Source: Desulfovulcanus ferrireducens
GTDB lineage: Bacteria > Desulfobacterota > Desulfovibrionia > Desulfovibrionales > Desulfonatronovibrionaceae
Assembly: GCF_018704065.1 (NCBI RefSeq)
Contig: NZ_JAGUQP010000016.1
Location: 1 to 64,000, forward strand
Reading direction: 5' to 3'
DNA length: 64,000 nucleotides
The notes beneath the pieces were generated by a model. The model saw only the letters and a list, made by a program, of their open reading frames with translations, was not told where the DNA came from and did not search any database. Below are positions 1 through 8,771 of the stretch, piece after piece. The position numbers and the translations under genes were made by a program. Each line of letters opens with the position of its first letter. Position 1 is the stretch's first letter.

Positions 1-75
1 AAAATTGTTCTTGAAAACAAAATAAACTAACCAATAAATTTTAACCATTAACTATTGACAAAAAACACAGTTGCT

Positions 76-490
76 GAGTTAATTTGCGAGCGCATTTTCT
101 TCAATGCTAACAAAGACTTGGACACATCTAAGACTTGTTTGCGGGCTGTGCATAATGGGGTTGGTCAATAGAATGTTACTTAATGCCTTTTCTGTTGTTA
201 TGATGGGTTTCGAAAGTTCGATGGAATAACCTCCCTATGCACAGCACTTCCGCAATCTTCGCCAAGATGTGTTATCCAACCCGTTTGTAATGCATTTCAG
301 AAAATGCACCCTTCAATTGTGCAGTAATTTTAGGATGTTAATCATGTCAGAAAGTTGAGTATCCCACCATTATGCTCTGTCCGCAAGCAGATTTTGAGAA
401 CAGGCTCAAGTCATTGTACCAGCATGAAAGAAACCAGGACTAGAATAAACCATGGAAATTAAGCTGATAAAAAAGTTCGGCCACAGACTC
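76..490. repeat. Nested mosaic of repeat families 1 and 3
   Basis: No gene is visible in 1-523. Bases 76-102 and 314-359 are the two halves of a family 3 element whose intact relative lies at 48527-48607 in opposite orientation. The halves are separated by about 211 bp that resemble the body of a family 1 element read on the minus strand: bases 121-157 and 250-300 match internal parts of the 31118-31434 element reverse-complemented. TTCAAT is present on both sides of this insert. Bases 360-490 are the right part of a second family 1 copy in plus orientation, ending in CCACAGACTC. Assignment is by eye, and the left end of the last copy is missing. Confidence 0.6.
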
Positions 491-523
491 ATAAGGGTAT
501 CTATTCAGACTCGATCCTCTTCA

Positions 524-1930
524 CTAATCACGTCTGCGAAATGGTTCGGCATTGATTCCATAACGACGCATTATCTGTTGTAAGGCTTGACGCTCCAGAC
601 CACACATTCGCGCGGCCTGGGTGACATTGCCCTCTGTAGTACTCAAGAGCCTGCTAATATATGCATGGTGAAAGCGATTAAGCACATCTTCTTTGGCTTC
701 TTTGTAAGGTAAATCAGGCAACGTATTGAAATCAAATGTTCCAGTGGTAGTTTTTTTAGACTTTAATCCTATATGTTCGGGACGAATTTCCTCTTCAGGT
801 GAAAAAAGTATTCCCCGAATTACTACATTTTCCAATTCCCGGACATTACCTTCCCACTCATTTTCAAGAAATATTTCCATTAATTCCGGTGAAACACGTT
901 TGCCCGGACGATCAAGCTCTCTACCGTGCTTTTTCAAAAAATGATCCACAAGCAGGGGAATATCTTCCCGGCGCTCCCTAAGCGGCGGAAGCACAATCGG
1001 GACTACATTTAATCGGTAATAAAGATCTTCACGAAACTTGCCCTGTTTTATATTCTCTTGCAGATTGCGGTTGGTTGAGGCGATCACACGAACATCCACA
1101 TGCACAGTCTTGGTATCCCCAAGAGGCTTGATGGTTTTTTCCTGAAGCACCCGCAACAATTTAGTCTGAATACTGGCACTGATATCTCCGATTTCATCTA
1201 AAAAGATAGTGCCACGATGGGCTTCCTGGAACAAACCTATCCGATTATGTGTAGCATGGGTAAAAGCTCCCTTTTTATAGCCAAAGAGTTCACTTTCCAG
1301 AATATTTTCCGGAACAGTGGGGCAATTAACAGCAACAAAAGGATGATTGTGCCGTTTACTCAACGCGTGAATTGCCCGAGCTACCAGATCCTTGCCTGTT
1401 CCTGACTCACCGGTGATTAAAACAGTAACATCAGTAGAAGCAACCATCTGAATGAGTTCATACAGGCGCTGCATTTTGGAGCTGTTGCCTACAAGATTAT
1501 GAAAAGGCTGACGCCCTCGAAGGTCTCTTTGAAGACGCAAATTTTCTCGAAGCAACTTACTGCGCTCCAAAGCCTTTTGCAAAGTAAAAGCAATAGCTTC
1601 CGTATCAAATGGCTTGGTAATAAAATCATATGCACCACTTTTTATTGCTTCCACAGCAAGTTCTATACATCCATGCGCAGTCATCATGACTACAGTCATC
1701 CAGGGATGGTCTTCAAGAATCAGCGCCAAAAGGTCCAAACCATCCATGTTCGGCATTTTCATATCAATTAGAGCAACATCAATTACTACCTCTTTTAAAA
1801 GCTTCAAGGCTTCCGGACCAGAGATAGCTGTTTCTACCTGGCATCCAAGGTCTTCATGCAAGCTGCGTTTTAACAACCGCAAAAGGTCTGGTTCGTCATC
1901 AACGATTAAAATAGTTTCTTGGCTAGTCAT
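524..1930 (-). CDS. Sigma-54-dependent response regulator (NtrC family)
   Basis: A 468-residue transcription activator. An N-terminal receiver domain (about 1-125) has the acidic pocket VDDEPD and phosphoacceptor region LIDMKMPNMDG. A central AAA+ domain (about 145-385) has Walker A GESGTGKD and Walker B LDEIGD. The C-terminal Fis-type helix-turn-helix lies around 430-460. The sigma-54 contact loop reads GAFTHA instead of canonical GAFTGA; the contact Thr is kept. The gene directly follows the histidine kinase at 1934-3442 (3 bp gap), so the two form a two-component pair. A sigma-54 promoter at 5287 is the only convincing one I found nearby, making the 5418 exporter a plausible target (inference). 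Confidence 0.93.
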   Translation of the reverse strand: MTSQETILIVDDEPDLLRLLKRSLHEDLGCQVETAISGPEALKLLKEVVIDVALIDMKMPNMDGLDLLALILEDHPWMTVVMMTAHGCIELAVEAIKSGAYDFITKPFDTEAIAFTLQKALERSKLLRENLRLQRDLRGRQPFHNLVGNSSKMQRLYELIQMVASTDVTVLITGESGTGKDLVARAIHALSKRHNHPFVAVNCPTVPENILESELFGYKKGAFTHATHNRIGLFQEAHRGTIFLDEIGDISASIQTKLLRVLQEKTIKPLGDTKTVHVDVRVIASTNRNLQENIKQGKFREDLYYRLNVVPIVLPPLRERREDIPLLVDHFLKKHGRELDRPGKRVSPELMEIFLENEWEGNVRELENVVIRGILFSPEEEIRPEHIGLKSKKTTTGTFDFNTLPDLPYKEAKEDVLNRFHHAYISRLLSTTEGNVTQAARMCGLERQALQQIMRRYGINAEPFRRRD

Positions 1931-1933
1931 CTT

Positions 1934-3442
1934 TTATTGCCTATCGCAATCTATTACAGGTAAACGAACGATAAATACACTTCCTTTACCGAGCTCGCTT
2001 TCAACTAGTATCTCGCCCCCGTGTTCTTTGACAATGCCATAACTAACAGAGAGACCAAGCCCAGTACCCTCTCCCGTGCTCTTTGTGGTAAAAAAAGGAT
2101 CGAAAATCTTCGACAAATTATGAGGCTCAATCCCACAGCCTGTATCCACTACTCGAATCTGTACATCTCCTTTGCGGGGGTCATAGTGGGTACTAACAGT
2201 GATCTCGCCACTCTTTCCAATGGCATGTTTGGCATTCATAAAAAGATTCATAAATACCTGTTTCATTTTTTCGCCATCTAAAATCATAAACGGAACATTT
2301 GGATCAAACGAAGTAGAAATACAAATATTATCCAATTCAAATTGTTGTCGTACAACATTTATAACTTCTTCGATGCACTCATGCAGGGATACTTTTGTTT
2401 TCCTGGTTCTTGTGCTCCGGGAAAAGTTCAACAAATCTTCAACAATGGTTTTACATGTACGTGCATGTTTTTCAATGATGCGCAGATCAAGGTAACGCTC
2501 TGTTCCTTCAGGTTCATGGCGAATTAGCAATTGTGTATACCCCAGGATAATATTCAACGGGTTGTTTATCTCATGGGCCACACCAGCAGCTAAATGACCG
2601 ATAGAAGCAAGTTTGTCTGCCTGGAGTAATTGTTGTTCCATAGCTTTTCTTTGAGTGATGTCTTTAACCAAAAAATGAAAAAATTCTTTTTTGTCCGTAA
2701 GAAGACATTCTACACTACCACTAAGCAAGACATGAACAGGGCCTCCTTTTGCCCCGATAAGTTCTACTTCTCCATCGCTTACATACCCCCGGTTTAACAA
2801 CTGGTCTACCAGGCTATCCCAATGTTCTGGCTTACGAAAAAATTGTTTAAAGGAAATCCTCTCTTTTTGAATTGCCTCCCGGGTAAGACCAAGCAAGTTA
2901 ATTCCCGCGGGGTTAATTTCAACTATCCGGCCATGTCGATCTGAAACCAGAATCATATCTCTGGAAGACTCAAATATACGCCGATATTTGTTTTCTGATA
3001 TGAACAGTTCCTGAGTTCGTTCATCAACCAGCTCTTCCAGGTGGCGGTTGAGATAAAGAATTTGTTCATGACTGTCTTGTAGTGCCTGTTTATCCCTTAA
3101 AATTGTTTGGTTTATCTTCCAAACCCGCTCAAAAAACAAGGTAATGGATGCCACGACAACAAAAGTTATCGTGTTAAAGGCTCCACTGTACGGACGCAGC
3201 ATCATCCACATTTGCTGATTGCCGCTAAGAAGCAAAAGACGCTTGGCAATATGCCCTACACCGCGAGAAATGGCAAAAGCAGCCAGAGCCCAAGCAATCC
3301 ATAAAAGATAGGTCCATACTGCATTTTCTTTATCTTGATTTCGAAGACGCGTTGCCAGGTGCACACACAAAAAGGAAAAGAAAATCATTAAAGAAGAACC
3401 GAGAAAATCAATTACCCATATAGGAGATATAGGTAGGCTCAT
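1934..3442 (-). CDS. Membrane-bound PAS sensor histidine kinase
   Basis: 502 residues. The N-terminal 110 residues contain about three hydrophobic membrane segments, followed by a short coiled region, a PAS domain (about 150-270), a HisKA domain with phospho-acceptor HEINNPLNIILGY, and a C-terminal HATPase_c domain with an N box (NLFMNAKHAI) and G boxes (DTGCGIEP, GTGLGLSV). The start codon overlaps the stop of the upstream 158-residue membrane protein in an ATGA arrangement, so the two are translationally coupled. The cognate regulator follows immediately. The signal is unknown. The N-terminal segments are not a recognised sensor module, and the upstream membrane protein may belong to the sensor. 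Confidence 0.92.
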   Translation of the reverse strand: MSLPISPIWVIDFLGSSLMIFFSFLCVHLATRLRNQDKENAVWTYLLWIAWALAAFAISRGVGHIAKRLLLLSGNQQMWMMLRPYSGAFNTITFVVVASITLFFERVWKINQTILRDKQALQDSHEQILYLNRHLEELVDERTQELFISENKYRRIFESSRDMILVSDRHGRIVEINPAGINLLGLTREAIQKERISFKQFFRKPEHWDSLVDQLLNRGYVSDGEVELIGAKGGPVHVLLSGSVECLLTDKKEFFHFLVKDITQRKAMEQQLLQADKLASIGHLAAGVAHEINNPLNIILGYTQLLIRHEPEGTERYLDLRIIEKHARTCKTIVEDLLNFSRSTRTRKTKVSLHECIEEVINVVRQQFELDNICISTSFDPNVPFMILDGEKMKQVFMNLFMNAKHAIGKSGEITVSTHYDPRKGDVQIRVVDTGCGIEPHNLSKIFDPFFTTKSTGEGTGLGLSVSYGIVKEHGGEILVESELGKGSVFIVRLPVIDCDRQ

Positions 3443-3915
3443 TGATTTTTCCTAATGTCAAGAAAGGATTTTGGACCGTTTCCGAGTAAATAACGAAGTG
3501 CCGCATAAAGAAAGATAATACCTGGAACGCAAAAGAGATGGTCCATTTTTGAAAAGTAAAACAATAAGGTAGCCCATTCATGACCTGGATTAGGCTCTAT
3601 CCGGGCAAAGAACCCGCCTTCTTGAACGATCCGAAACAATCCTTCACGGCTTTCCAGGTAATGAGCAATGATCGCATCAAGATTCCAGAGAATAAAGCAC
3701 AAAGCACAATATTGAAGGAGACGCCACCCCTTATCGCGCGTCAATCCCCTTTCACGCAACCAGTAAATAAATGTTCCTAAAGAAAGGATAAAGAAAGAAT
3801 GGGCCAGTTGATGCACATAAAGGCCCTCTGGAGCTGCATGCACCTGGGTAGCATGGGCCACCTCAGATTGCATGAAAAGTAAAACCAAAAACAAATAAGA
3901 CAATAATTTAAACAT
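3439..3915 (-). CDS. Membrane protein coupled to the sensor kinase
   Basis: 158 residues. It begins with a cleavable-looking signal peptide (MFKLLSYLFLVLLFMQSEVA, then HATQ) and has about three further hydrophobic segments. Histidines and acidic residues flank these segments (YVHQLAHSFF, IIAHYLESREG, KMDHLF). It overlaps the kinase start by 4 bp, so it is very probably part of the same signalling unit. I do not recognise the family. A histidine-rich membrane protein next to a kinase could sense a metal or redox ligand, but that is speculation. Confidence 0.75.
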   Translation of the reverse strand: MFKLLSYLFLVLLFMQSEVAHATQVHAAPEGLYVHQLAHSFFILSLGTFIYWLRERGLTRDKGWRLLQYCALCFILWNLDAIIAHYLESREGLFRIVQEGGFFARIEPNPGHEWATLLFYFSKMDHLFCVPGIIFLYAALRYLLGNGPKSFLDIRKNQ

Positions 3916-4160
3916 GTTACAGTGCTTAGAGCTTAAAAATTTAGGATTTAATCAACCATTTATTAACAAAAGTCAAAAAAATTAAAGCCTGAAGCCGTGC
4001 TTTTAGGTTCTAGCTTCAGACTATAGCAAGAGTAGAGACAGGTTACAACAGCCCTCTCCAAAAATCTTTTATCCCCTGTTCTCTACCCTTGCAAATTTGT
4101 CCCGGGCTGTAAGAATTTTTACAATTTCTTAAGCCAGGTACAATTTTTATTGTCTTTGCG

Positions 4161-4934
4161 TTAAAGCTCCTCAAATTTAAGCAAAGGACACCCCTTACAA
4201 ACATCCAGTCCTGGCCATGGCTGAGCGCCTTTACCCAGAAGTGAAGCGCCCTGCCCTTGTTCACATCTTTGTTTCTGACGCTCAACCAGAGGCCCAATAT
4301 GTTCACCCGGAATAAAAACATTCACATATCCCATTTCAGTCTTACCAGATGTCTTGGAACCTGCACACATGGTGGTCATATTAGCTGTATTATTGTTATA
4401 AGCCCATACACTTCCAGAACAAACAGCAGAATTCGGAGTATGAAAGAAAGTCAGATTTGGTCTTCTCATAGCTCCCATATAATCGTTTAATATATGATAT
4501 GCTTGATAAGGAGTGCAGATCATGAAAACAATATCAGGATCCAATTCAATGCGATCATAAAAGTCAATTGGTGCCATATAAATACCTTTGCAACCCTTTT
4601 TAAGCTTTGCCTTTTGTTGTACAGCATCCCATGCAAGCTCTTCATCCATTAAATATTTCATATGTCGCTTAGTATCTGCTTCTTTCTCAAGTTCTCTAAA
4701 ACCAAAAACTGGATAAGCATTTTGACATAAAAGTTTTCCTGGTTCCATAAAAAAAGACATTCTTTGTTGTCTTACAGCAGTCAAAAATTGGCAGTATGTA
4801 ATTTTTGCCTTTGCTTTATGGGTAACAAACAGTTTAGGAATTTCAGATTCATCATAGATAAACCTGATACCTACAGGATCAAAATCCAATCTAACATTCC
4901 AGATCAATTCTTTACGAATTTCATTATAATCCAT
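4161..4934 (-). CDS. DUF169 family protein
   Basis: 257 residues, soluble, resembling the uncharacterised DUF169 family (COG2043) by overall pattern: an N-terminal LDFDPVGIRF segment, a cysteine-containing core (KLLCQNAYPVFGF), and a late cysteine-bearing segment CAGSKTSGKTEMGYVNVFIP. It ends in a CKGCPLLKF motif, giving several conserved cysteines that could bind a metal or cofactor. The start has a strong ribosome site (GAGGAGGGATT before ATG). The family is frequent in anaerobes and has no established function. It is separated from the kinase operon by 245 bp without a gene. Confidence 0.8.
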   Translation of the reverse strand: MDYNEIRKELIWNVRLDFDPVGIRFIYDESEIPKLFVTHKAKAKITYCQFLTAVRQQRMSFFMEPGKLLCQNAYPVFGFRELEKEADTKRHMKYLMDEELAWDAVQQKAKLKKGCKGIYMAPIDFYDRIELDPDIVFMICTPYQAYHILNDYMGAMRRPNLTFFHTPNSAVCSGSVWAYNNNTANMTTMCAGSKTSGKTEMGYVNVFIPGEHIGPLVERQKQRCEQGQGASLLGKGAQPWPGLDVCKGCPLLKFEEL

Positions 4935-5138
4935 AATCCCTCCTCATATATAATTTTACAACACCTTAAAGATTTAAAAAGGCAGGCAAGCGAAACACTC
5001 TAAGCAAACTATGTGCCATTTTTCTTAATCCAAATCAAAGCACCGCTAGCTGTTTGCCGCTATCTGAAAAGCTTCTAACGATTTCGTTATCTCACACTCA
5101 TCTTTGTATTGATTAACCAGTTACAGGCGTGGCTTTGA

Positions 5139-5160
5139 GGTGCAAGAAAAATATTGCACC
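5139..5160. promoter_or_regulatory. Inverted repeat, possible activator site for the sigma-54 promoter
   Basis: GGTGCAA, 8 bp, TTGCACC: a perfect 7-bp inverted repeat 127 bp upstream of the -24/-12 promoter at 5287-5302. A related half-site pair (GCAAATAAAAAATTGCAC) follows immediately. Position and dyad form fit an enhancer site for an NtrC-type activator. Which protein binds it is inferred only. Confidence 0.4.
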
Positions 5161-5286
5161 GCAAATAAAAAATTGCACAATTTATCCTTATCAATCCCTT
5201 CCTGAAAATCATCCTAACCACTTTTAAATCCCTGTCCTTTTAAGATCTTAGCGAGCCTACAGATCACAAAAAGAATAAAATGGATA

Positions 5287-5302
5287 TGGCATGTGATTTG
5301 CT
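5287..5302 (+). promoter_or_regulatory. Sigma-54 (-24/-12) promoter
   Basis: TGGCAT-GTGAT-TTGCT matches the sigma-54 consensus TGGCAC-N5-TTGCW with correct spacing of the GG and GC dinucleotides. Transcription would start near 5314, about 105 nt before the TauE-family gene at 5418. The rest of 4935-5417 holds the inverted repeat at 5139 and a Shine-Dalgarno-like stretch at 5341, and no gene that I can support. Confidence 0.7.
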
Positions 5303-5340
5303 CATGGGGTCGGAGCTAAAGAAGGACTAAGCTCTTAGAT

Positions 5341-5352
5341 AAAGGAGGTGAT
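5341..5352 (+). promoter_or_regulatory. Long anti-Shine-Dalgarno complement in the leader
   Basis: AAAGGAGGTGAT is complementary over 12 nt to the usual 3' end of bacterial 16S rRNA, yet no ATG, GTG or TTG follows at usable distance. The true start at 5418 has its own site (AAGGAGG at 5408-5414). It may be a ribosome standby or regulatory element in the untranslated leader, or a relic. Confidence 0.35.
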
Positions 5353-5417
5353 ATTATAAGAAGGCATAATAAGAGCAACTAGCAGTTTAATAAAGAAATG
5401 AATTATAAGGAGGGATT

Positions 5418-6614
5418 ATGAAACAAATTATCAATAAGAAGATTCTCTTTATTTTTTTACTAACCATTGTGCTGGGCTGGGGAGCTTTCCTCAGCCTGAA
5501 CGCGGCTGACACCGCTTTAGTAGGCGATAATCTGGGTTTGAGCGGCAAGTTAGGTGAGCTCATCGCAAAAACCCCAAAATGCATAGGTGAGGCTGCCAAT
5601 GGCTGTATCAACCCCGACGCCCCAAGAGGATACCTGGGCATTCCCGGCGCACCCAGTCCCAACCTTATTTTAGGTTTTCTGTGGGCCATCTGGGTAGGCT
5701 GGATTTTTTCAACAGTAGGCGCTTTTGGTGGCATCATGGCCGGAGTTGGGCATATTACCATTTTTGGACTGGCCAATTATGCCAAGAGCTTCAAAAAAAC
5801 TAACGTTGCTCTGAATAAATTTTTAACCGATACCATCCGCGTATCCAATATGTTCCTGGTGGGACTGAGCGGCGGCGTTTCCAGTTGGAACTACTGGAAG
5901 ATGAAACGAATTGTTGCCCCGCTGGCCATTGCCATGGCCATAGGCGCGGTTGGCGGTGCAGTTGGAATTGCGGAACTGACAGCAGGTAAAATCAGCCTAA
6001 AATCTTACATTGGTTACTTTGGTCTGGCTGTTTTCGCCGTAGCTGGTTTTATGTGGTATGGTACCACTGCCAAGGCCCGTTCCAAAAATAAAGCTGCCAA
6101 AGAAGCTGCCAAACGCTTTGAAGAATCTGCCAAGAAAGAAGGGGCTAAATCAGAAGGCGTAAAACTGATCAAGTTTACTCTAAATGAATGTATCTTCTCC
6201 TTCTTAGGCGTGGAGTTCAAGTTTAGCCCCATCCTGGCAGCCTTAGGTGGTTTTTGTATAGCCATCATCGCAGTATTCTTGGGTATTGGCGGCGGTTTCC
6301 TCCTCGTTCCTTTCATGACCGACATTGTCAGGCTGCCCATGTTCATTGTGGCAGGTACATCTGCTTTCATCGTCCTCATCAAGATGATTGTTGGTATTTT
6401 CACCTACATCGTCTTGAAAGGCGCGACTGTTTACTGGCCTTTAATTGGTGCTGAGCTGATAGGTATCTTTATCGGCTCTATGATCGGTCCCAGGACCCAA
6501 AAATATATCCCGGATATCTGGCTCAAACGCCTTTTTGTCGTGTTGGCCATCTATGTTGGACTCCGGTACACCTCAAAGGGGTTTTTAGGTTACAGCATTG
6601 TGCCCCCTTATTAA
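5418..6614 (+). CDS. TauE/SafE family anion exporter
   Basis: 398 residues, polytopic. An N-terminal hydrophobic segment (about 8-28) precedes a roughly 50-residue polar region with two cysteines (CIGEAANGCINP), then two sets of transmembrane segments separated by a basic, Ala/Lys-rich cytoplasmic loop (about 215-245). The second half carries the family-typical GIGGGFLLVPFM, with a related glycine-rich segment in the first half. TauE/SafE proteins export sulfite, sulfoacetate or related organosulfur anions. In a sulfate reducer, sulfite or thiosulfate handling is a reasonable guess. The gene has a strong ribosome site and lies behind a sigma-54 promoter, so the NtrC-type system at 524-3442 may control it. 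Confidence 0.88.
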   Translation: MKQIINKKILFIFLLTIVLGWGAFLSLNAADTALVGDNLGLSGKLGELIAKTPKCIGEAANGCINPDAPRGYLGIPGAPSPNLILGFLWAIWVGWIFSTVGAFGGIMAGVGHITIFGLANYAKSFKKTNVALNKFLTDTIRVSNMFLVGLSGGVSSWNYWKMKRIVAPLAIAMAIGAVGGAVGIAELTAGKISLKSYIGYFGLAVFAVAGFMWYGTTAKARSKNKAAKEAAKRFEESAKKEGAKSEGVKLIKFTLNECIFSFLGVEFKFSPILAALGGFCIAIIAVFLGIGGGFLLVPFMTDIVRLPMFIVAGTSAFIVLIKMIVGIFTYIVLKGATVYWPLIGAELIGIFIGSMIGPRTQKYIPDIWLKRLFVVLAIYVGLRYTSKGFLGYSIVPPY

Positions 6615-6624
6615 AATCTTTTAG

Positions 6625-6656
6625 GAAGAGAGACTTATTTTTTCCTGTCTCTCTTC
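6625..6656 (+). terminator. Hairpin between TauE-family gene and next gene
   Basis: GAAGAGAGAC, 12-nt T-rich loop, GTCTCTCTTC: a perfect 10-bp stem 10 bp after the exporter stop codon. No U-tract follows, so it may be a processing or partial terminator element that lowers expression of the downstream gene. Confidence 0.45.
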
Positions 6657-6714
6657 TACAAACCAAGAAATACACAAAATACGAGTTAAGAACCACAAAA
6701 ATCAAGGAGCATAA

Positions 6715-7401
6715 ATGTCCACCTGGGAACTTAAACTTTATCAAATCCTGGATTCTGGCTTCATCCTTTTTTATCGTTTTTTACCTGACCCGATAATTGC
6801 TTTTTTTGTCGGTACATTTCTGGTAGCCTTTGCTACTGTCATTATAGGTGAATTTTCCATTTCCCTGGCCTTTCTTGCCAATCGAGAGTATGTAGAAGGT
6901 CTCAATAACGAACTCATCAAGTGGAACAACCTTTCCGTCGAGGCCATTGAAGCCGGAGATAAAGAAGCTTACAAATCATGTAATGATCAGGCCAATAATA
7001 TTTTCGGGAAAGTCTTTTTTATTTCCTTAGCTTATGCAGCAGCATCTCTGTGGCCCGTACCCTTTGCTCTGGGGTGGATGCAGTACCGTTTCCAAAACAT
7101 AGAGCTCCCACTGCCCGTGTCTCTACCATATCTAGGCCAAACAGCTGGGTATACAACTATCTTCATTCTCCTTTACATCTTGGCCCGGATCATATTCGCC
7201 CAACTCAAGCCATATCTACCATACTTTAAAAAGATTGAGGTCATGCTTGCTGGCTATGTGCAAGAAAGAACAAAATTGAAAAGTTTTGCAGAATTATTAA
7301 AAAAGGCAGAAGATAAAAAAATAGCACAAGCAAAGAGCAGGAACAGGAGTATGCCTAGCAACAAAATAAATCTGGCCATTAACTCAAAATTTCAGTTTTA
7401 G
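6715..7401 (+). CDS. Hypothetical polytopic membrane protein
   Basis: 228 residues with a good ribosome site (AAGGAG). About four membrane segments are visible (around 30-55, 100-120, 145-165 and a shorter one), a charged loop near 60-90, and a basic soluble C-terminus (about 195-228, KKAEDKKIAQAKSRNRS). It lies 100 bp after the TauE-family gene on the same strand with only a hairpin between, so it probably shares the transcript. I do not recognise the family. An accessory role to the exporter is inferred from position only. Confidence 0.75.
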   Translation: MSTWELKLYQILDSGFILFYRFLPDPIIAFFVGTFLVAFATVIIGEFSISLAFLANREYVEGLNNELIKWNNLSVEAIEAGDKEAYKSCNDQANNIFGKVFFISLAYAAASLWPVPFALGWMQYRFQNIELPLPVSLPYLGQTAGYTTIFILLYILARIIFAQLKPYLPYFKKIEVMLAGYVQERTKLKSFAELLKKAEDKKIAQAKSRNRSMPSNKINLAINSKFQF

Positions 7402-7888
7402 AATTTAGAAAAAGGTGAACCACATATTTTATTTTGAGTTAGGAGCAAGAAAATCTTTGGCACCTAGCAGAATAGATAACTTGTTCTGTAACCTTATATA
7501 TACATTTTTCCAGCTAAAAATATCAATTTTATGACTTTGAATTTGACATTAAAGCCAAACCGCTGTAACACTAACTTAAAAAAAGTAGCACAAGCCTCAA
7601 AATTTATGCCATCGTTCAGTATTTAAAAAAATATCCAAACATTTCGCTTGGTTACAAACATTAAAACTAAGAATTATTAATTTTTTTTAGCAAAGGTATC
7701 GACTAGGTCTTTCAAATATGTTAGCCATTTTAAATAATATATATTTGAGACACATATCCTTCACCAAGACCTAATAATTATAAATTTTTATTGTAATATA
7801 ATTATGTTCAAATATAAATTTACAAATTGTGCCAATAAATCCTATTCAATCTACCAGATGACTAACCTAAAAATCAGCGGAGATTAAG
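7402..7888. other. AT-rich region upstream of the complex I operon
   Basis: Very AT-rich and without a gene. It contains an inverted structure: AGGTCT (7705-7710) pairs with AGACCT (7767-7772), and TCTTTCAAATAT (7708-7719) with ATATTTGAGACA (7741-7752, 10 of 12). The operon promoter should lie here, but I cannot place -35/-10 boxes with confidence. I see no sigma-54 site or convincing Rex operator. Confidence 0.4.
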
Positions 7889-8269
7889 ATGATAGTTTCA
7901 TGGATACAATTAGCTATTCTTATTTTCTTTATAGCTGGGATTATTTTTGCTACAGTACCAATCTTTGGGTCTTTACTAATCTCGCCCAAAGCAAGATCAT
8001 CAGAGTTGTTTCTACCCTATGAGTGTGGTATGCGTCCGCATGGAACAGCATGGGTTAGATTTGGTATCAACTATTATTTTTATGCGCTGTTGTTTCTGGC
8101 ATTCGATGTCGATGTACTGTATCTTTTTCCCGTAGCTGTATTCTATCCAGAAAGTGTCGGTTTTATACCTTTTTTTGAGATACTAATTTTTGTATTTATT
8201 CTATTTGCTGCTATTATTTATTTCTGGAAAAAAGGAGTTTTTACATGGCCCAGGCGGATCAAAGTTTAA
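7889..8269 (+). CDS. nuoA: NADH-quinone oxidoreductase subunit A
   Basis: 126 residues with three transmembrane helices, as usual for NuoA. Family motifs include [11 protein letters not shown] in the first loop, with the cysteine of the switch loop near the quinone channel, then [16 protein letters not shown] with its acidic residues. This is a membrane-arm subunit at the junction with the quinone-binding module. The start has a GGAG site (CAGCGGAGATTAAG). The gene opens a 13-gene operon and overlaps nuoB by 25 bp, so the two are translationally coupled. Confidence 0.95.
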   Translation: MIVSWIQLAILIFFIAGIIFATVPIFGSLLISPKARSSELFLPYECGMRPHGTAWVRFGINYYFYALLFLAFDVDVLYLFPVAVFYPESVGFIPFFEILIFVFILFAAIIYFWKKGVFTWPRRIKV

Positions 8270-8769
8270 TCTATGCTCAGACGCAGGTAGACGCCCCCTT
8301 TATCAACATTGAGCTGGCCCAAAAGTTCGTGGATATTTGTCGAGCCATGTCTTTATGGCCCATGACCTTTGGTCTGGCCTGTTGCGCCATTGAAATGATG
8401 GCTGTGGGCATGGCCAGGTTTGATATTGCACGGTTTGGAGCAGAAGTGTTCAGACCTTCCCCGAGGCAGTCGGATCTGATGATTGTTGCCGGAACGGTGT
8501 CAAAAAAAATGGCTCCCATGGTGGTCAGGCTGTATGAACAGATGCCTGCACCCAGGTATGTTATTGCTATGGGCAATTGCGCCATCTCAGGAGGCCCATT
8601 TTATTTTGAAGGACAGTACGGCATTGTGGAAGGAGTGGACAAACTTATTCCGGTGGATGTCTATGTGCCAGGATGCCCGCCAAGACCAGAAGGTCTTTTA
8701 GAAGGTCTTTTCAAATTGCAGGAAAAGATCACGGGCAAGAGATGGTGGCCAAAGCCTAAAGGAGAATAG
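8245..8769 (+). CDS. nuoB: NADH-quinone oxidoreductase subunit B
   Basis: 174 residues. It carries the four ligands of the terminal [4Fe-4S] cluster N2: the adjacent pair in ACCAIEMMA, then [10 protein letters not shown] and PGCPPRPEG. It sits in the peripheral arm next to the quinone site and passes electrons to quinone. Length is normal. The start is fixed by AAGGAG 7 nt upstream and lies inside the end of nuoA. Confidence 0.96.
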   Translation: MAQADQSLIYAQTQVDAPFINIELAQKFVDICRAMSLWPMTFGLACCAIEMMAVGMARFDIARFGAEVFRPSPRQSDLMIVAGTVSKKMAPMVVRLYEQMPAPRYVIAMGNCAISGGPFYFEGQYGIVEGVDKLIPVDVYVPGCPPRPEGLLEGLFKLQEKITGKRWWPKPKGE

Positions 8770-8771
8770 CC

